From contig CAJKUH010000003.1 in the NCBI GenBank assembly GCA_905203045.1, positions 55,328 to 119,327 of the forward strand: 64,000 bases of DNA, written 5' to 3'. The stretch comes from an uncultured Eggerthella sp. (GTDB lineage: Bacteria; Actinomycetota; Coriobacteriia; Coriobacteriales; Eggerthellaceae). A program made the position numbers and the translations under genes. Below are positions 17,231 to 26,158 of the stretch, piece by piece (the stretch's first letter is position 1; each line of letters starts with the position of its first letter). The notes under the pieces were generated by a model, which ran no database searches, was not told the DNA's origin, and was given only the letters and a program-made list of their open reading frames with translations.

Positions 17231-17632
17231 ATGGCAATTGAAAAGACCTACAGCATGATCAAGCCCGACGGTGTGCGCAACGGCCACATCGGCGAAATCG
17301 TGAACCGCTTTGAGCGTGCTGGTCTGAAGATCGAGCGCATGGAAATGGGCATGGTTACCCCCGAGCAGGCTGCTGCAAACTACCAGGAGCACGAGGGCAA
17401 GCCTTTCTATGACGGTCTGATCTCCTACATCACGTCCGGCCCTGTTGTGAAGATGGTCGTTTCCGGCGAAGGTGCTGTTGCCAAGTGCCGTTCCCTCATG
17501 GGCGCCACCAACCCCGCAGAAGCTGCCCCTGGCACCATCCGTGGTGACTTTGGCCTGATCATGGACGAAAACGTAATCCATGGCTCCGATTCCGTAGCAT
17601 CTGCAGAGCGCGAGATCTCCATCTTCTTCTAA
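17231..17632 (+). CDS. ndk: Nucleoside diphosphate kinase
   Basis: Balances nucleoside triphosphate pools by moving the terminal phosphate from ATP to NDPs. KTYSMIKPDGVRNGHIG is the N-terminal signature, and NVIHGSDS holds the active-site histidine. Length 133 residues is short but normal for bacterial Ndk. The ATG at 17231 follows GAAAGGA; an in-frame ATG five codons earlier overlaps that site and is unlikely. Confidence 0.97.
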   Translation: MAIEKTYSMIKPDGVRNGHIGEIVNRFERAGLKIERMEMGMVTPEQAAANYQEHEGKPFYDGLISYITSGPVVKMVVSGEGAVAKCRSLMGATNPAEAAPGTIRGDFGLIMDENVIHGSDSVASAEREISIFF

Positions 17633-17639
17633 ATTTTTC

Positions 17640-17805
17640 GTCGTACTGTTCTCTGAACGACGTAACGTTCGTTTGAGACGCAATGACGCTGCGCGAGCCC
17701 CCGATGGTACAGCTGGCGGTCCAAAGTGACCTTGACGTACGAAGTGCGCCTGGCATCGCTTTCCCGTCACCTGCGCCCATCGGGGGCTCGCTCGCTGTTG
17801 CGTCC
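17640..17805. repeat. Structured intergenic repeat, copy A
   Basis: Part of the 305-nt ndk-mreB gap, which holds no gene. The block has a small 5' hairpin (around GTTC-tct-GAAC, 17648-17658) and then a perfect 15-bp long-range stem, GCGAGCCCCCGATGG (17693-17707) with CCATCGGGGGCTCGC (17777-17791). Between the arms is the segment TTGACGTACGAAGTGCGCC (17732-17750) continuing TGGC. A second copy at 25232-25415 shares this segment and the element boundaries but has a different, equally complementary stem. This pattern suggests a selected RNA or DNA fold. Confidence 0.8.
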
Positions 17806-17937
17806 TAAAATGCGAGCTTGCAAACGGTTATCCTGGTGGGCGCCCTCTTCTTCTGCCTTCACGGTTTCTGCACGGGCATTTATGCGGTGTGATAGAATCT
17901 GTTGTTACGATTGCACAATACTGTTTAAGGACGATTA

Positions 17938-18993
17938 ATGTCTTTCCTTGATTTCATACAGAACGCTACCTCGTCATCTTCGTATGACATGGCTATCGAC
18001 CTTGGCACCGCCAATACGCTCGTAGCCATCACGGGGCAGGGCATCGTTATCAACGAGCCTTCTGTTGTGGCCATCGAGCGCAGCACCCATCGCGTGCTTG
18101 CCGTAGGCCATGAGGCGAAAAACATGATCAACCATACGCCCGACACATTTTCGGCAGAGCATCCTCTGCATGACGGTGTTATTGCCGACTACGACGTGAC
18201 CGAAGCCATGATTTCCGCCTTCATCAACAAGGCGGCACCGCGTCGCTATCCTTGGCAGCCCAAGCCTCGCATCGTGGTGTGCATTCCCTGCGGCGCCACT
18301 TCGGTGGAAAAGCGTGCAGTATTCGAGGCAACCATTCAGGCTGGCGCTCGCCAGGCCTACCTTATTGAAGAGCCTATGGCGGCAGCTATGGGCGCCGACC
18401 TGCCGGTAACCGAGCCTACTGGTTCGATGGTTGTCGACATCGGCGGCGGCACCACCGAGGTTGCCGTTATCTCGTTGGGCGGCATTGTGACCTCGTCTTC
18501 GCTTCGTCTCGCCGGCAATCGCCTTGATGAAGCTATTGCGGTTCATTTGCGTGATCTTCTTGGAATCAAGATCGGCGAACGCACGGCAGAGGTTATCAAG
18601 ATTAAGATTGGTTCCATTCTGCCCTTTGAAGACGGTCGTGAACGCGACATGATCATCTCAGGTCAGGATGTGCTTACCGAGCAGCCCAAAGAAGTTACCA
18701 TTCAATCGGAAGATGTGCGCGATGCGCTGCAGGCGCCCATCGATGAAATGGTTGTGCATATCAAGGAAACGTTCAAGAAAACCAACCCCGACTTGGCTTC
18801 CGACATCATTTCCAACGGTATTCTGCTTACGGGTGGCGGCGGTTTGCTCTCCGGTTTGGACCGCTATTTCTCTCAGCAGCTTGAGATTCCGGTCTGGACC
18901 AGCGAAACGGCGCTTACCAACGTTGTTTCCGGCTGCCTGAAGGTTCTTGAAACCCCCACGGCACTCAAGCAGATTCTTATGAGATCGAAATAG
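17938..18993 (+). CDS. mreB: Rod shape-determining protein MreB
   Basis: Actin-like ATPase that forms membrane-associated filaments and directs lateral wall synthesis. AIDLGTANTLVAI is the phosphate-1 loop, VVDIGGGTTEVAVIS the phosphate-2 loop and GILLTGGGGLLSGLDRY the adenosine motif. Length 351 residues is normal. It begins the mreBCD-mrdA-rodA cluster. A TAGAAT box (17892-17897) ~45 nt upstream may be its -10 element; the -35 is unclear. Confidence 0.96.
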   Translation: MSFLDFIQNATSSSSYDMAIDLGTANTLVAITGQGIVINEPSVVAIERSTHRVLAVGHEAKNMINHTPDTFSAEHPLHDGVIADYDVTEAMISAFINKAAPRRYPWQPKPRIVVCIPCGATSVEKRAVFEATIQAGARQAYLIEEPMAAAMGADLPVTEPTGSMVVDIGGGTTEVAVISLGGIVTSSSLRLAGNRLDEAIAVHLRDLLGIKIGERTAEVIKIKIGSILPFEDGRERDMIISGQDVLTEQPKEVTIQSEDVRDALQAPIDEMVVHIKETFKKTNPDLASDIISNGILLTGGGGLLSGLDRYFSQQLEIPVWTSETALTNVVSGCLKVLETPTALKQILMRSK

Positions 18994-19009
18994 GAGATCC
19001 TTTTACGAT

Positions 19010-20074
19010 ATGGCCCTGAATTTGAACGAAAAGAAAATCCCATTCGGCGGCCAACTTGGAGGGACGGGGTTGCTGATCATCTTGCTGGTGGTTTCTCTCG
19101 TCCTTGTTATCGTGTACTCTCGCGAAGGCGACGAAGGTGCTTTGCATTCTCTGCAAAGCACTACCGCTTCGGTTTCGTCGCCCTTGTCTTCGGCGGGCAC
19201 CGCCACTGGTTCGCTTGCTGCCTCCGCATCAACTTCCTTGGAAGATTTGACGGCCGATGGCCAGTCTATGAGCCAGTTGAAGGAAAGCAATGCCACGCTT
19301 TCCCAGATGGTGGTCGAGCTTGAGGAATATCGCCAGGAAGCCAACCGTCTCGAATCGCTTATCGGCATCCATGATGTGTACGGGTTCTCTTCCGTTGCCG
19401 CCCATGTGACGGGCTACTCATCCGACTCCTACAACAGAATCATCACCATCGACGTAGGCACGGCTTCCGGCGTGAAGGCGGGTCTGCCTGTGATGGGCTC
19501 TACCGGCGTGGTGGGCCAGATCGTTTCCACCTCAACCTATTCTTCTGAGGTTCGCCTGCTTAACGATGCGCAGAGCGGCGTTGCCGTGATGCTGCAGAAC
19601 TCCCGCGCCGAAGGCATTCTGTCCGGTTCGGTGGAAGGGGTGCTCTACCTCCAGGGCGTTGACGAGAGCACCGACGTGAAGGAAGGCGAAGCCGTTATCA
19701 CCACGGGTCTTGGCGGCGGATACTTCCGCGGCTTGGTGGTTGGCGTGGTTTCGAAGGTGGAGCAGCGTCAAGGCGATGCAACACGCACCATTGTCGTTTC
19801 GCCGAACTCGTCGTTTAGCAACATCAGCGAAGTGCTGGTGGTGCTGGGCATGAGCAACGATGCGGCTGCGTCGAGCGATGCCAATGCGGCCAACGCTGTT
19901 GTACAGGCAGTTGGTCCCGATGCGCTGCTCGGCAACAGCTCTTCTTCGAGCGATTCTTCCAGCAACACTAGTTCCAGCAACTCTAACTCTAGCGATTCCT
20001 CGAAGTCCTCTTCCTCGTCGGGTTCTTCAGGTTCTTCGAAATCGTCAAGCTCATCTTCTGAGGATGGTGAATAA
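19010..20074 (+). CDS. mreC: Rod shape-determining protein MreC
   Basis: Bitopic protein linking the MreB filament to the wall-synthesis enzymes outside the membrane. One transmembrane helix (~16-40) is followed by a coiled coil (~80-120) and the beta-rich MreC domain (VTGYSSDSYNRIITIDVGTA; GLPVMGSTGVVGQIV). The last ~60 residues are almost pure serine with some Asp, Asn, Lys and Gly, a low-complexity tail that may span or contact the wall. That tail is an expansion beyond the usual family length. Confidence 0.94.
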   Translation: MALNLNEKKIPFGGQLGGTGLLIILLVVSLVLVIVYSREGDEGALHSLQSTTASVSSPLSSAGTATGSLAASASTSLEDLTADGQSMSQLKESNATLSQMVVELEEYRQEANRLESLIGIHDVYGFSSVAAHVTGYSSDSYNRIITIDVGTASGVKAGLPVMGSTGVVGQIVSTSTYSSEVRLLNDAQSGVAVMLQNSRAEGILSGSVEGVLYLQGVDESTDVKEGEAVITTGLGGGYFRGLVVGVVSKVEQRQGDATRTIVVSPNSSFSNISEVLVVLGMSNDAAASSDANAANAVVQAVGPDALLGNSSSSSDSSSNTSSSNSNSSDSSKSSSSSGSSGSSKSSSSSSEDGE

Positions 20075-20079
20075 CGGCC

Positions 20080-20607
20080 ATGCGTGATTGGATGCTTCCT
20101 CTTATCTTCTCTCTTGTTGTCGTTGTGCTGCAGGTGGTGTTTGCGCCGATTCTTACGGTGTCGTCTGCGGTTCCCAGCTTCATCGTCTCGTTCGTCCTGG
20201 TTCTTTCCATCATGCGCAGGCCTGATACCACGTACGGTTACGCTTTCGTGCTTGGCCTTATCGCCGACTTGCTTTCGCATACCCCGGTAGGCTTGACGCC
20301 GTTGCTCTTGCTAATCGCGGTGTTCTGCCTGTCGCGTGTGTTCGAAGTGCTCGACGATACGTCTTTGGCCATGCCGCTTATTGCCTTGGCGGTAACGCTT
20401 TTGGCCTTCGAGCTGGTTTTCGCCATTGCGCTTATGATCCTGGGTTATCAGGGCTCGTTCCTCGATATGGTGGCCCAGCGAGTTCTGCCGGCAACCGTTC
20501 TGAATGCTTTGGCTGCTGCGCTTTTGTTCGTTATCATGCGCCGCTTGCCGTTCACCCAGCCTTCAAACGACGCATGGCAGGTTCCCACCGCAACCCGCTT
20601 TCGCTAA
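20080..20607 (+). CDS. mreD: Rod shape-determining protein MreD
   Basis: Small membrane protein of the elongasome, 175 residues with about five to six transmembrane helices. TTYGYAFVLGLIADLLSHTPVGLTPL matches the MreD motif region in which a G-x-x-x-D-L stretch is conserved (only part is cited here by name). It starts 5 nt after mreC and is followed 15 nt later by mrdA. The short hydrophobic family is identified mainly by motif and position. Confidence 0.9.
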   Translation: MRDWMLPLIFSLVVVVLQVVFAPILTVSSAVPSFIVSFVLVLSIMRRPDTTYGYAFVLGLIADLLSHTPVGLTPLLLLIAVFCLSRVFEVLDDTSLAMPLIALAVTLLAFELVFAIALMILGYQGSFLDMVAQRVLPATVLNALAAALLFVIMRRLPFTQPSNDAWQVPTATRFR

Positions 20608-20622
20608 GGGTGGGGGAATCTC

Positions 20623-22713
20623 GTGCTCTCAGCTATCCTCACCACCATTGCGGCGCTCATCGTTCTGGGCGTTATCCTTGCCGTCGTTTTCCATGTGCGT
20701 GCAAAGTCGGCGCAGTCCAAAGCGGCCGATCGCATGCGTGTGCGTTCGGTTACTTCGGTGGGCATTGCCGCAGAAACCCCTAAAACCACACGCGGCGCTG
20801 CGCCGAGCGGTCCCTCGATGGGCGGCGGTGTTGCAGCGGGTGATGGGCTGCGCAATCGTTTCACGGCGATAGGCGTCATTGCCCTGGGCGTGTTCGGTGC
20901 GCTTACGGCAAAGCTTTTCGGCTTGCAGATCATCGATGCGGCAAGCTACAGCGAAGAGGCAGACGCGAACATGTACACCACCGTGAACACGCCTGCTCCC
21001 CGTGGTGTCATCTACGATGCCAACGGTGTTGCTATGGTAACCAATCGCCAGGTGCAGACGGTGCTTGCCGATGCCGATGTGGCGAAGAACCCCGATGTCA
21101 TCCTGCGTCTTTCCTCACTTCTGGGCATTCCCTATGAAGTGGTTCGCTCGCGCATCCTCGATACGTCGTCGGGCGCTCAGAGCCAGCGCGTGGTGGCAAG
21201 CGATGTGAAGTTGCGTGACATCGCGTTCATTTCCGAGCACCGTGACGCATTTCCCGGCGTCAGCACCCAAATCCGCACCACGCGCACCTACCCGTATGGC
21301 GCAATGGCGGCTCATGCCCTGGGTTATACCGGCACCGCTTCCGAAGACGACCTGAAGAACGCCGCCGAAGGCCGCGACATCCAATCGGGCGATGCCGTAG
21401 GCAAAAGCGGCATCGAGCAAACCTACGATTCCCTGCTTGCCGGCGACCACGGTCAGCGCGTTCTTGTCACGAACGCCGCCGGCGTCGTTCAGCAAGTGGT
21501 AGGGGAAACCGCCCCCAGCAAGGGCAACGACGTATACCTCACCATCGACGCCAAGGTGCAGCATGTGGCCGACCGTGTTCTGCAGGACGCGGTGAAACAC
21601 GGCACAGGTACCGCCGCATCGTGCGTAATGATGGACGTGAACACCGGCGGCATCGTTGCGTTGGCGAACTACCCAACGTACGCCCCCGAGCACTTTATCG
21701 GCGGCATTTCCCAGGACATGTGGGATGCCTATCAAACCGAGGAATCGCATTACCCGCTGATGAACCGCGTTATTGCCGGTACGTATCCGGCGGCTTCGTG
21801 CTTCAAGGCATTCACGAGCTTGGCGGGCTTGACCTACGGCTTTGCCGACACGTCCCGTGTGTGGGACTGCCAAGGCACGTGGACGGGCTTCGGCGACAGC
21901 TACCCGCAGAAGTGCTGGCAGAAGTCGGGCCATGGCTGGCTGGGCTTGCGCCAAGGCATCGTGGTTTCCTGCGACGTGGTGTTCTACGAGATTGCGAAGA
22001 GCTTCTATGATGCCCGTGCCTCCATCGGCGACGAGGCTATGCAGGACTTCGTCAAGGAGTTCGGCTATTCGGCGGCAACGAAGATCGACCTTTCCGGCGA
22101 AGCCGAGGGCCGCATTCCTACGCCGGCATGGAAGAAGGAGTACTTCAAGGACGTGCCCGAGGAAGCCCAATGGCTGCCAGGTGACATGTCGAACATGGTC
22201 ATCGGCCAGGGCTACGTTTTGGTTACCCCTATTCAGGTGGTGCGCGCCTATGCGGCCGTTGCGACGGGCAAACTGCTGCGTCCTCACCTCCTGAAGGAAG
22301 TGCGCAATTCCCTGGGCGATACGGTGCTTTCCTACGACACGGTTGAAGATACCGCCCCGCAAGTTACTGAGGCGAACCTGAAGATCGTGCGTGATGCCCT
22401 GCATGGCGTGGCAACGGAAAACGAAAGCGTTGCCGCCGACTTCAACAAGTACTCCTGGTCTGCTGCTGCGAAAACCGGTACGGCTGAGGTTGCCGGCAAG
22501 CAGGACATGGCATGGTTCTCGTGCTATGCGCCCTACGACAACCCGAAGTTCGCCCTGTGCGTCTGTGTGGAAGAAGGCGGCTCGGGCGGTACGGTTGGCT
22601 CGCCTTTGGCTGCTCAGATCATGGATGCGGCCATCCAGTCTTCTTCGGGGTCGTTTGACGAGGACATGAGTCCCATTGCAGCAACGGAGGTGAGCGTCGG
22701 TGGCTCAAATTAA
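20623..22713 (+). CDS. mrdA: Penicillin-binding protein 2 (elongasome transpeptidase)
   Basis: Class B PBP that cross-links peptidoglycan during elongation together with RodA. The transpeptidase motifs are Ser392-x-x-Lys (AASCFK), SCD (VVSCDVVFYE) and Lys617-Thr-Gly-Thr (AAKTGTAEV). A PBP-dimer domain precedes them (PRGVIYDANGV). Unusually there are two hydrophobic helices near the N-terminus: residues ~3-25 and ~85-108, joined by a basic linker. Class B PBPs normally have one anchor. The GTG start at 20623 has a GGTGGGGGAA just upstream, so the first helix looks genuine. Its end overlaps rodA by 14 nt. Confidence 0.95.
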   Translation: MLSAILTTIAALIVLGVILAVVFHVRAKSAQSKAADRMRVRSVTSVGIAAETPKTTRGAAPSGPSMGGGVAAGDGLRNRFTAIGVIALGVFGALTAKLFGLQIIDAASYSEEADANMYTTVNTPAPRGVIYDANGVAMVTNRQVQTVLADADVAKNPDVILRLSSLLGIPYEVVRSRILDTSSGAQSQRVVASDVKLRDIAFISEHRDAFPGVSTQIRTTRTYPYGAMAAHALGYTGTASEDDLKNAAEGRDIQSGDAVGKSGIEQTYDSLLAGDHGQRVLVTNAAGVVQQVVGETAPSKGNDVYLTIDAKVQHVADRVLQDAVKHGTGTAASCVMMDVNTGGIVALANYPTYAPEHFIGGISQDMWDAYQTEESHYPLMNRVIAGTYPAASCFKAFTSLAGLTYGFADTSRVWDCQGTWTGFGDSYPQKCWQKSGHGWLGLRQGIVVSCDVVFYEIAKSFYDARASIGDEAMQDFVKEFGYSAATKIDLSGEAEGRIPTPAWKKEYFKDVPEEAQWLPGDMSNMVIGQGYVLVTPIQVVRAYAAVATGKLLRPHLLKEVRNSLGDTVLSYDTVEDTAPQVTEANLKIVRDALHGVATENESVAADFNKYSWSAAAKTGTAEVAGKQDMAWFSCYAPYDNPKFALCVCVEEGGSGGTVGSPLAAQIMDAAIQSSSGSFDEDMSPIAATEVSVGGSN

Positions 22714-23881
22714 CGAAATCAGCTCGCTTCGCACGCAAGACCCTGCCGTGGCGCGTGCCACGCGTCCTCGTAGATTCAAGTATGTGAATCCGCCGTTCGT
22801 CTTGTTCGCGCTGTTGCTTATCGGCTACGGCCTCATCATCCAGTTCTCGGCAACGTCTGCCGACGCCGACTACAGTTTCGCAAGACAGCTTTCGGGCGTG
22901 GCCATCGGCATGGTGTTGTTCGTCCTTATTACGCGCATGGACTATCACGCGCTGTCGGGCTACACCACGCTGTTCCTTATCATCAACGTGGTGTTGCTTC
23001 TGTCGCCTCATTTGCCGGGTATTGGCGTTGAGGTCAACGGCGGCCGTTCGTGGATCAACATCGGCACCCAGATCCAGCCGGGTGAGTTCGCCAAGGTGAC
23101 GGTTGTGCTGCTGGCGGCATCGGTGATGGCGCGTTATGGCGGGCGCTTGAACGATTTGCGCGAATACTTGAAGGCGCTTGCCATCATGGCGGTTCCGTTC
23201 GTGTGCGTTATGACGCAGCCTGACTTGGGCACGGGCTTGGTGTACTTGGTCATTGCCGCCTTCGCGCTCATCATCGGCGGTGCCGATTGGCGCTTTTTGG
23301 TGGGAACCGTTGGCGCCATGGTGGTCCTTGTTGCTGCCGTGCTCATCTTGGACCCTATTGCCGACCAGATTGCCGGTCACGATGTATTGCTGAAGGACTA
23401 CCAGAAGTCCCGTTTGCTGGTGTTCATGGACTCTTCGTACGACACGTCGGGCGATGGCTATAACCTCCAGCAGGCGAAGATCGCAATCGGTAGCGGCGGT
23501 TTTCTGGGCAAGGGCTTCATGCAGGCAACGCAGTCTTCCATGGGCTTCTTACCCGAGGCTCCTACCGACTTCGTGTTCTGCATCCTGGCCGAGGAATTCG
23601 GCTTCGTGGGTGCGCTTATCCTGCTTGCGTTCTATATCGGCCTGATTGTGGTGTCGGTAAACGTCGCACGCGGTGCAAGCGATTTGTTCGGAACCATTAT
23701 CGTTATCTGCGTTGTGGGCATGTGGCTGTTCCAGATTCTGGAGAACATCGGCATGGATTGCGGCTTGATGCCTATTACGGGCATTCCGCTGCCGTTTATC
23801 AGCTATGGCTCTTCGTTCATGATCGTGAATTTCATGATGCTGGGTCTGATAAACTCGGTTTGGGTTCACAGCGGGCGCTAA
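22700..23881 (+). CDS. rodA: RodA peptidoglycan glycosyltransferase (SEDS family)
   Basis: Polymerises lipid II into glycan strands with PBP2. The 393-residue protein has ~10 transmembrane helices. SEDS motifs include GVEVNGGRSWINIG, IQPGEFAKVTVVLL, TDFVFCILAEEFGFVG and the C-terminal GIPLPFISYGSS. Translation starts at a GTG (22700), 8 nt after GGAGG lying inside mrdA, so synthesis of the PBP2-RodA pair is coupled. Confidence 0.95.
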   Translation: MAQINEISSLRTQDPAVARATRPRRFKYVNPPFVLFALLLIGYGLIIQFSATSADADYSFARQLSGVAIGMVLFVLITRMDYHALSGYTTLFLIINVVLLLSPHLPGIGVEVNGGRSWINIGTQIQPGEFAKVTVVLLAASVMARYGGRLNDLREYLKALAIMAVPFVCVMTQPDLGTGLVYLVIAAFALIIGGADWRFLVGTVGAMVVLVAAVLILDPIADQIAGHDVLLKDYQKSRLLVFMDSSYDTSGDGYNLQQAKIAIGSGGFLGKGFMQATQSSMGFLPEAPTDFVFCILAEEFGFVGALILLAFYIGLIVVSVNVARGASDLFGTIIVICVVGMWLFQILENIGMDCGLMPITGIPLPFISYGSSFMIVNFMMLGLINSVWVHSGR

Positions 23882-23897
23882 CGCGAAAGGGGATCGT

Positions 23898-24971
23898 ATG
23901 AAGCTTCCAATTGATATTCCCACCTTGCTCACTGCTGCCATCGACATCGACAAGGCATGTTCGATAGCGGTTTCGGCGAATATCCTCATCGATGAAACGG
24001 CATCGCCTGAATTCCAGGTGTTCGTGCGTTCTGGCTTCAACAGCGAATCTGCCAATTCGCGCGTCATGGTGAGCTATTTCCCTACACAGAAGCCTGATGC
24101 GGAAGTGGAAAGCGATATTGTGGTGATCGCTGCAGGGTCGAACCCTGAAGTGGGCTCTATTGCCGCGCAGTTCCGCAAGAAGGGCATGCCTGTTCTGGTT
24201 GTCGCTGAGGACGCTGCTGCAGTCTGCGGGGCGGCACACGATTCGGGCAATCCTATCCCGGAGCAGGATCTTGTTTCCCTGGAAGCAGGGCAGAGTCTTA
24301 CCGAAGAGCTTCGTGGAAGCCTTGCCGATCGCATCGGAACCTGGATTGTGCGTGCTGACGCCGAAAAGCGCCTTGCGTTTTCCATTGCCTATCCGTTCGT
24401 TCGACGTCCTTTGGCTTACGAGTCGATTCGTGCCACGGCCTTGCAGAATGCCGGTGTTGGTGTAGTGGTGTTCGTTCCTGGCGCCGATATGCCGATTATG
24501 ACGGCTAACCAGGCGAAGATGGTGCTGCAGATCGCGGCGGCCTATGGGCACCCGCTTGGCGCCGATCGCGTGAAAGAGCTTGCGGGCGTGCTTGCGGGCG
24601 GCTTTGTGTTCCGTGGCATTTCGCGTCAGCTCGCTGGTTTGGTGCCTGCTCTGGGCTGGGCCGTGAAGGGCGGTATGGGCTATGCGGGCACGCAGGCTAT
24701 CGGCCATGCTGCTATCGAATATTTCGAGGGTGGCGGTGATATAGCGGGCCTTGCCGCCTTGGCGGGCAAGGCAACGTCTACCGCAGCTGAAGTTGCGGAT
24801 GCTGTAACAAGCAAGCCTGCGGTCAAAGCGGTTGTTTCCGCGGTTGCCCCGAAGGCCAAGAAGGTTGCCCTGATTGCCCTAGACGCAGCGGCTCCCGTTG
24901 CCCAGTCGGCAGCCAAGGTGGCATGGAACTCCCTGAAGCCAGGGCATAGGAAAAAGGGCAAACGACAGTAG
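23898..24971 (+). CDS. DUF697-domain protein of unknown function
   Basis: Residues ~195-285 (from ANQAKMVLQIAAAYG on to AIGHAAIEYFE) match the DUF697 type, a hydrophobic helical-pair region often attached to small GTPases. Here no P-loop is visible in the N-terminal ~190 residues. That part has a Rossmann-like look (DIVVIAAGSNPEVG; GMPVLVVAED), so it may be a degenerate GTPase or an unrelated fold. The C-terminus is Ala/Lys-rich and ends basic (GHRKKGKRQ). It follows rodA by 16 nt and probably belongs to the elongasome transcript. No function can be stated. Confidence 0.75.
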   Translation: MKLPIDIPTLLTAAIDIDKACSIAVSANILIDETASPEFQVFVRSGFNSESANSRVMVSYFPTQKPDAEVESDIVVIAAGSNPEVGSIAAQFRKKGMPVLVVAEDAAAVCGAAHDSGNPIPEQDLVSLEAGQSLTEELRGSLADRIGTWIVRADAEKRLAFSIAYPFVRRPLAYESIRATALQNAGVGVVVFVPGADMPIMTANQAKMVLQIAAAYGHPLGADRVKELAGVLAGGFVFRGISRQLAGLVPALGWAVKGGMGYAGTQAIGHAAIEYFEGGGDIAGLAALAGKATSTAAEVADAVTSKPAVKAVVSAVAPKAKKVALIALDAAAPVAQSAAKVAWNSLKPGHRKKGKRQ

Positions 24972-24973
24972 TT

Positions 24974-25043
24974 TTGGGAAATTAGGGGCAGGTCCCGTTT
25001 CCCCACTTTGCCTTGAGGCCTGGGAAAACGGGGAGCGGAAACT
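24974..25043. repeat. Palindromic G/C-tract region after the mre operon
   Basis: A CCCGTTTCCC tract is partly complementary to GGGAAAACGGG about 15 nt later, and GGGGCAGGTCCC precedes. It could act as a weak terminator (a TTTTT follows at ~25043). It loosely recalls the GGGACwGTCCC palindromes at 13640 and 50397. Confidence 0.4.
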
Positions 25044-25058
25044 TTTTCAGAAAACCTC

Positions 25059-25086
25059 TTGCGCGGAATCTTGGTTCCTGTATACT
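25059..25086 (+). promoter_or_regulatory. Promoter of first tRNA-Asp
   Basis: TTGCGC (25059-25064), a 16-nt spacer and TATACT (25081-25086) lie 20 nt before the tRNA 5' end, a good housekeeping-type promoter. Confidence 0.7.
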
Positions 25087-25105
25087 AGCTATCGCTGTCG
25101 CACAT

Positions 25106-25182
<77 letters not shown>

Positions 25183-25192
25183 GTCGATTATT

Positions 25193-25225
25193 AAAAGGGT
25201 TCGCTTTAATGCGAACCCTTTTTCT
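25193..25225 (+). terminator. Terminator of first tRNA-Asp
   Basis: AAAAGGGTTCGC (25193-25204) pairs with GCGAACCCTTTT (25211-25222) around TTTAAT, followed by more T. Confidence 0.9.
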
Positions 25226-25231
25226 TTTTCG

Positions 25232-25415
25232 TTGCGCCGTTCTGCCGAACGGCGCAAGACTCGAGAAACGTAATGGCGCTGCGCGGGAAGCTGACGGCAC
25301 AGCTGCCGCTGCGGGCCCGCTTGACGCACGGAGTGCGCCTGGCGCGTGCCCTCGCGGCATCTGCACTCGCCAGCTTCCCGCTCGCTGACTTGCTGGCGCA
25401 TGCCCTGGCTTTGTT
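25232..25415. repeat. Structured intergenic repeat, copy B
   Basis: It starts with a perfect hairpin TGCGCCGTTC-tgcc-GAACGGCGCA, then the long-range stem GCGGGAAGCTG (25283-25293) with CAGCTTCCCGC (25371-25381). Between the arms lies TTGACGCACGGAGTGCGCC (25321-25339) followed by TGGC, matching copy A at all but two of 23 positions. CACAGCTG after the left arm and CTCGCTG after the right arm are also close to copy A. The arms differ from copy A yet remain complementary. A terminator follows. Confidence 0.8.
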
Positions 25416-25439
25416 AACGCCCTTTCGGGCGTTTTTTTT
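25416..25439 (+). terminator. Terminator-like hairpin after repeat B
   Basis: AACGCCC-tttc-GGGCGTT followed by a run of T (to 25439). It would end any transcript covering repeat B, which supports the idea that the repeat is transcribed. Confidence 0.75.
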
Positions 25440-25588
25440 GTTTGAAATCGCTGTGCTCTTCGAACGGACTGCCGCTTTATGGGTCCAATGTCCATTGCCG
25501 CCTTGTGCGGGGTGCATTGATTTTGGAAAGATAGGCGCAGGGTCGGCGATGGTGTGTGGCTTGCTTGTGTGGCTGGCGAAAACGCTCT

Positions 25589-25735
25589 AAACGTATTCCT
25601 TTTTCCATGAAAGCGTGAAAAAAGCCGTCTTCATGGCAGGATTTGCTTGAAACGTATGCTTTTTCGCGACTAGATGGCAAGAAAACGTCCGAACGTATGA
25701 TTTTTGAACGAAAAAAGCGAAATCAGGATACGTTT
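25589..25735. repeat. Cluster of AAACGTAT motifs between the tRNA-Asp genes
   Basis: AAACGTAT occurs at 25589 and 25650, GAACGTAT at 25691, and the inverse ATACGTTT at 25728. The three direct copies are each followed within four bases by a T-run (TTCCTTTT, GCTTTTT, GATTTTT). No gene is seen in 25440-25907, and this part is less GC-rich than its surroundings. The cluster may be a protein-binding array. Confidence 0.6.
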
Positions 25736-25907
25736 AGCGCAAAACTCGCCATGAAACCTCGTTTCGGAACGAACTGGCGGGAGGTCTAAGCAAAAATCAT
25801 GCGGTGCCCTGGTTTTCCGCCTCGTAGGTCAAGTAAACACAAGCGAAGATGGTGGGGGCGGGGTAAAAGGGCCTTTCTCTTCTTCCGAAAAAATTTCAAA
25901 AAGGGGC

Positions 25908-25936
25908 TTGCTTGTATGGGTTATTGCTAGTAAACT
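25908..25936 (+). promoter_or_regulatory. Promoter of second tRNA-Asp
   Basis: TTGCTT (25908-25913), a 17-nt spacer and TAAACT (25931-25936) lie 22 nt before the tRNA. Confidence 0.6.
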
Positions 25937-25958
25937 ACTGCAAGTCGCTTAAGCGAAT

Positions 25959-26035
<77 letters not shown>

Positions 26036-26044
26036 CTTGAGTTC

Positions 26045-26075
26045 AAAAGGTTCGCCTGTGGGCGAACCTTTTTTC
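26045..26075 (+). terminator. Terminator of second tRNA-Asp
   Basis: AAAAGGTTCGCC-tgtg-GGCGAACCTTTTTT (26045-26074). Like the first tRNA-Asp terminator, it is built on a GGTTCGC arm, so the two are related in design. Confidence 0.9.
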
Positions 26076-26158
26076 GTATGGGGCGCTGCGCTATAGTGGA
26101 AAAGCTCTACTAAGGGTTTAGCGCACCGATCAATCAACACCAGGAGGAGGGAAGCGCA

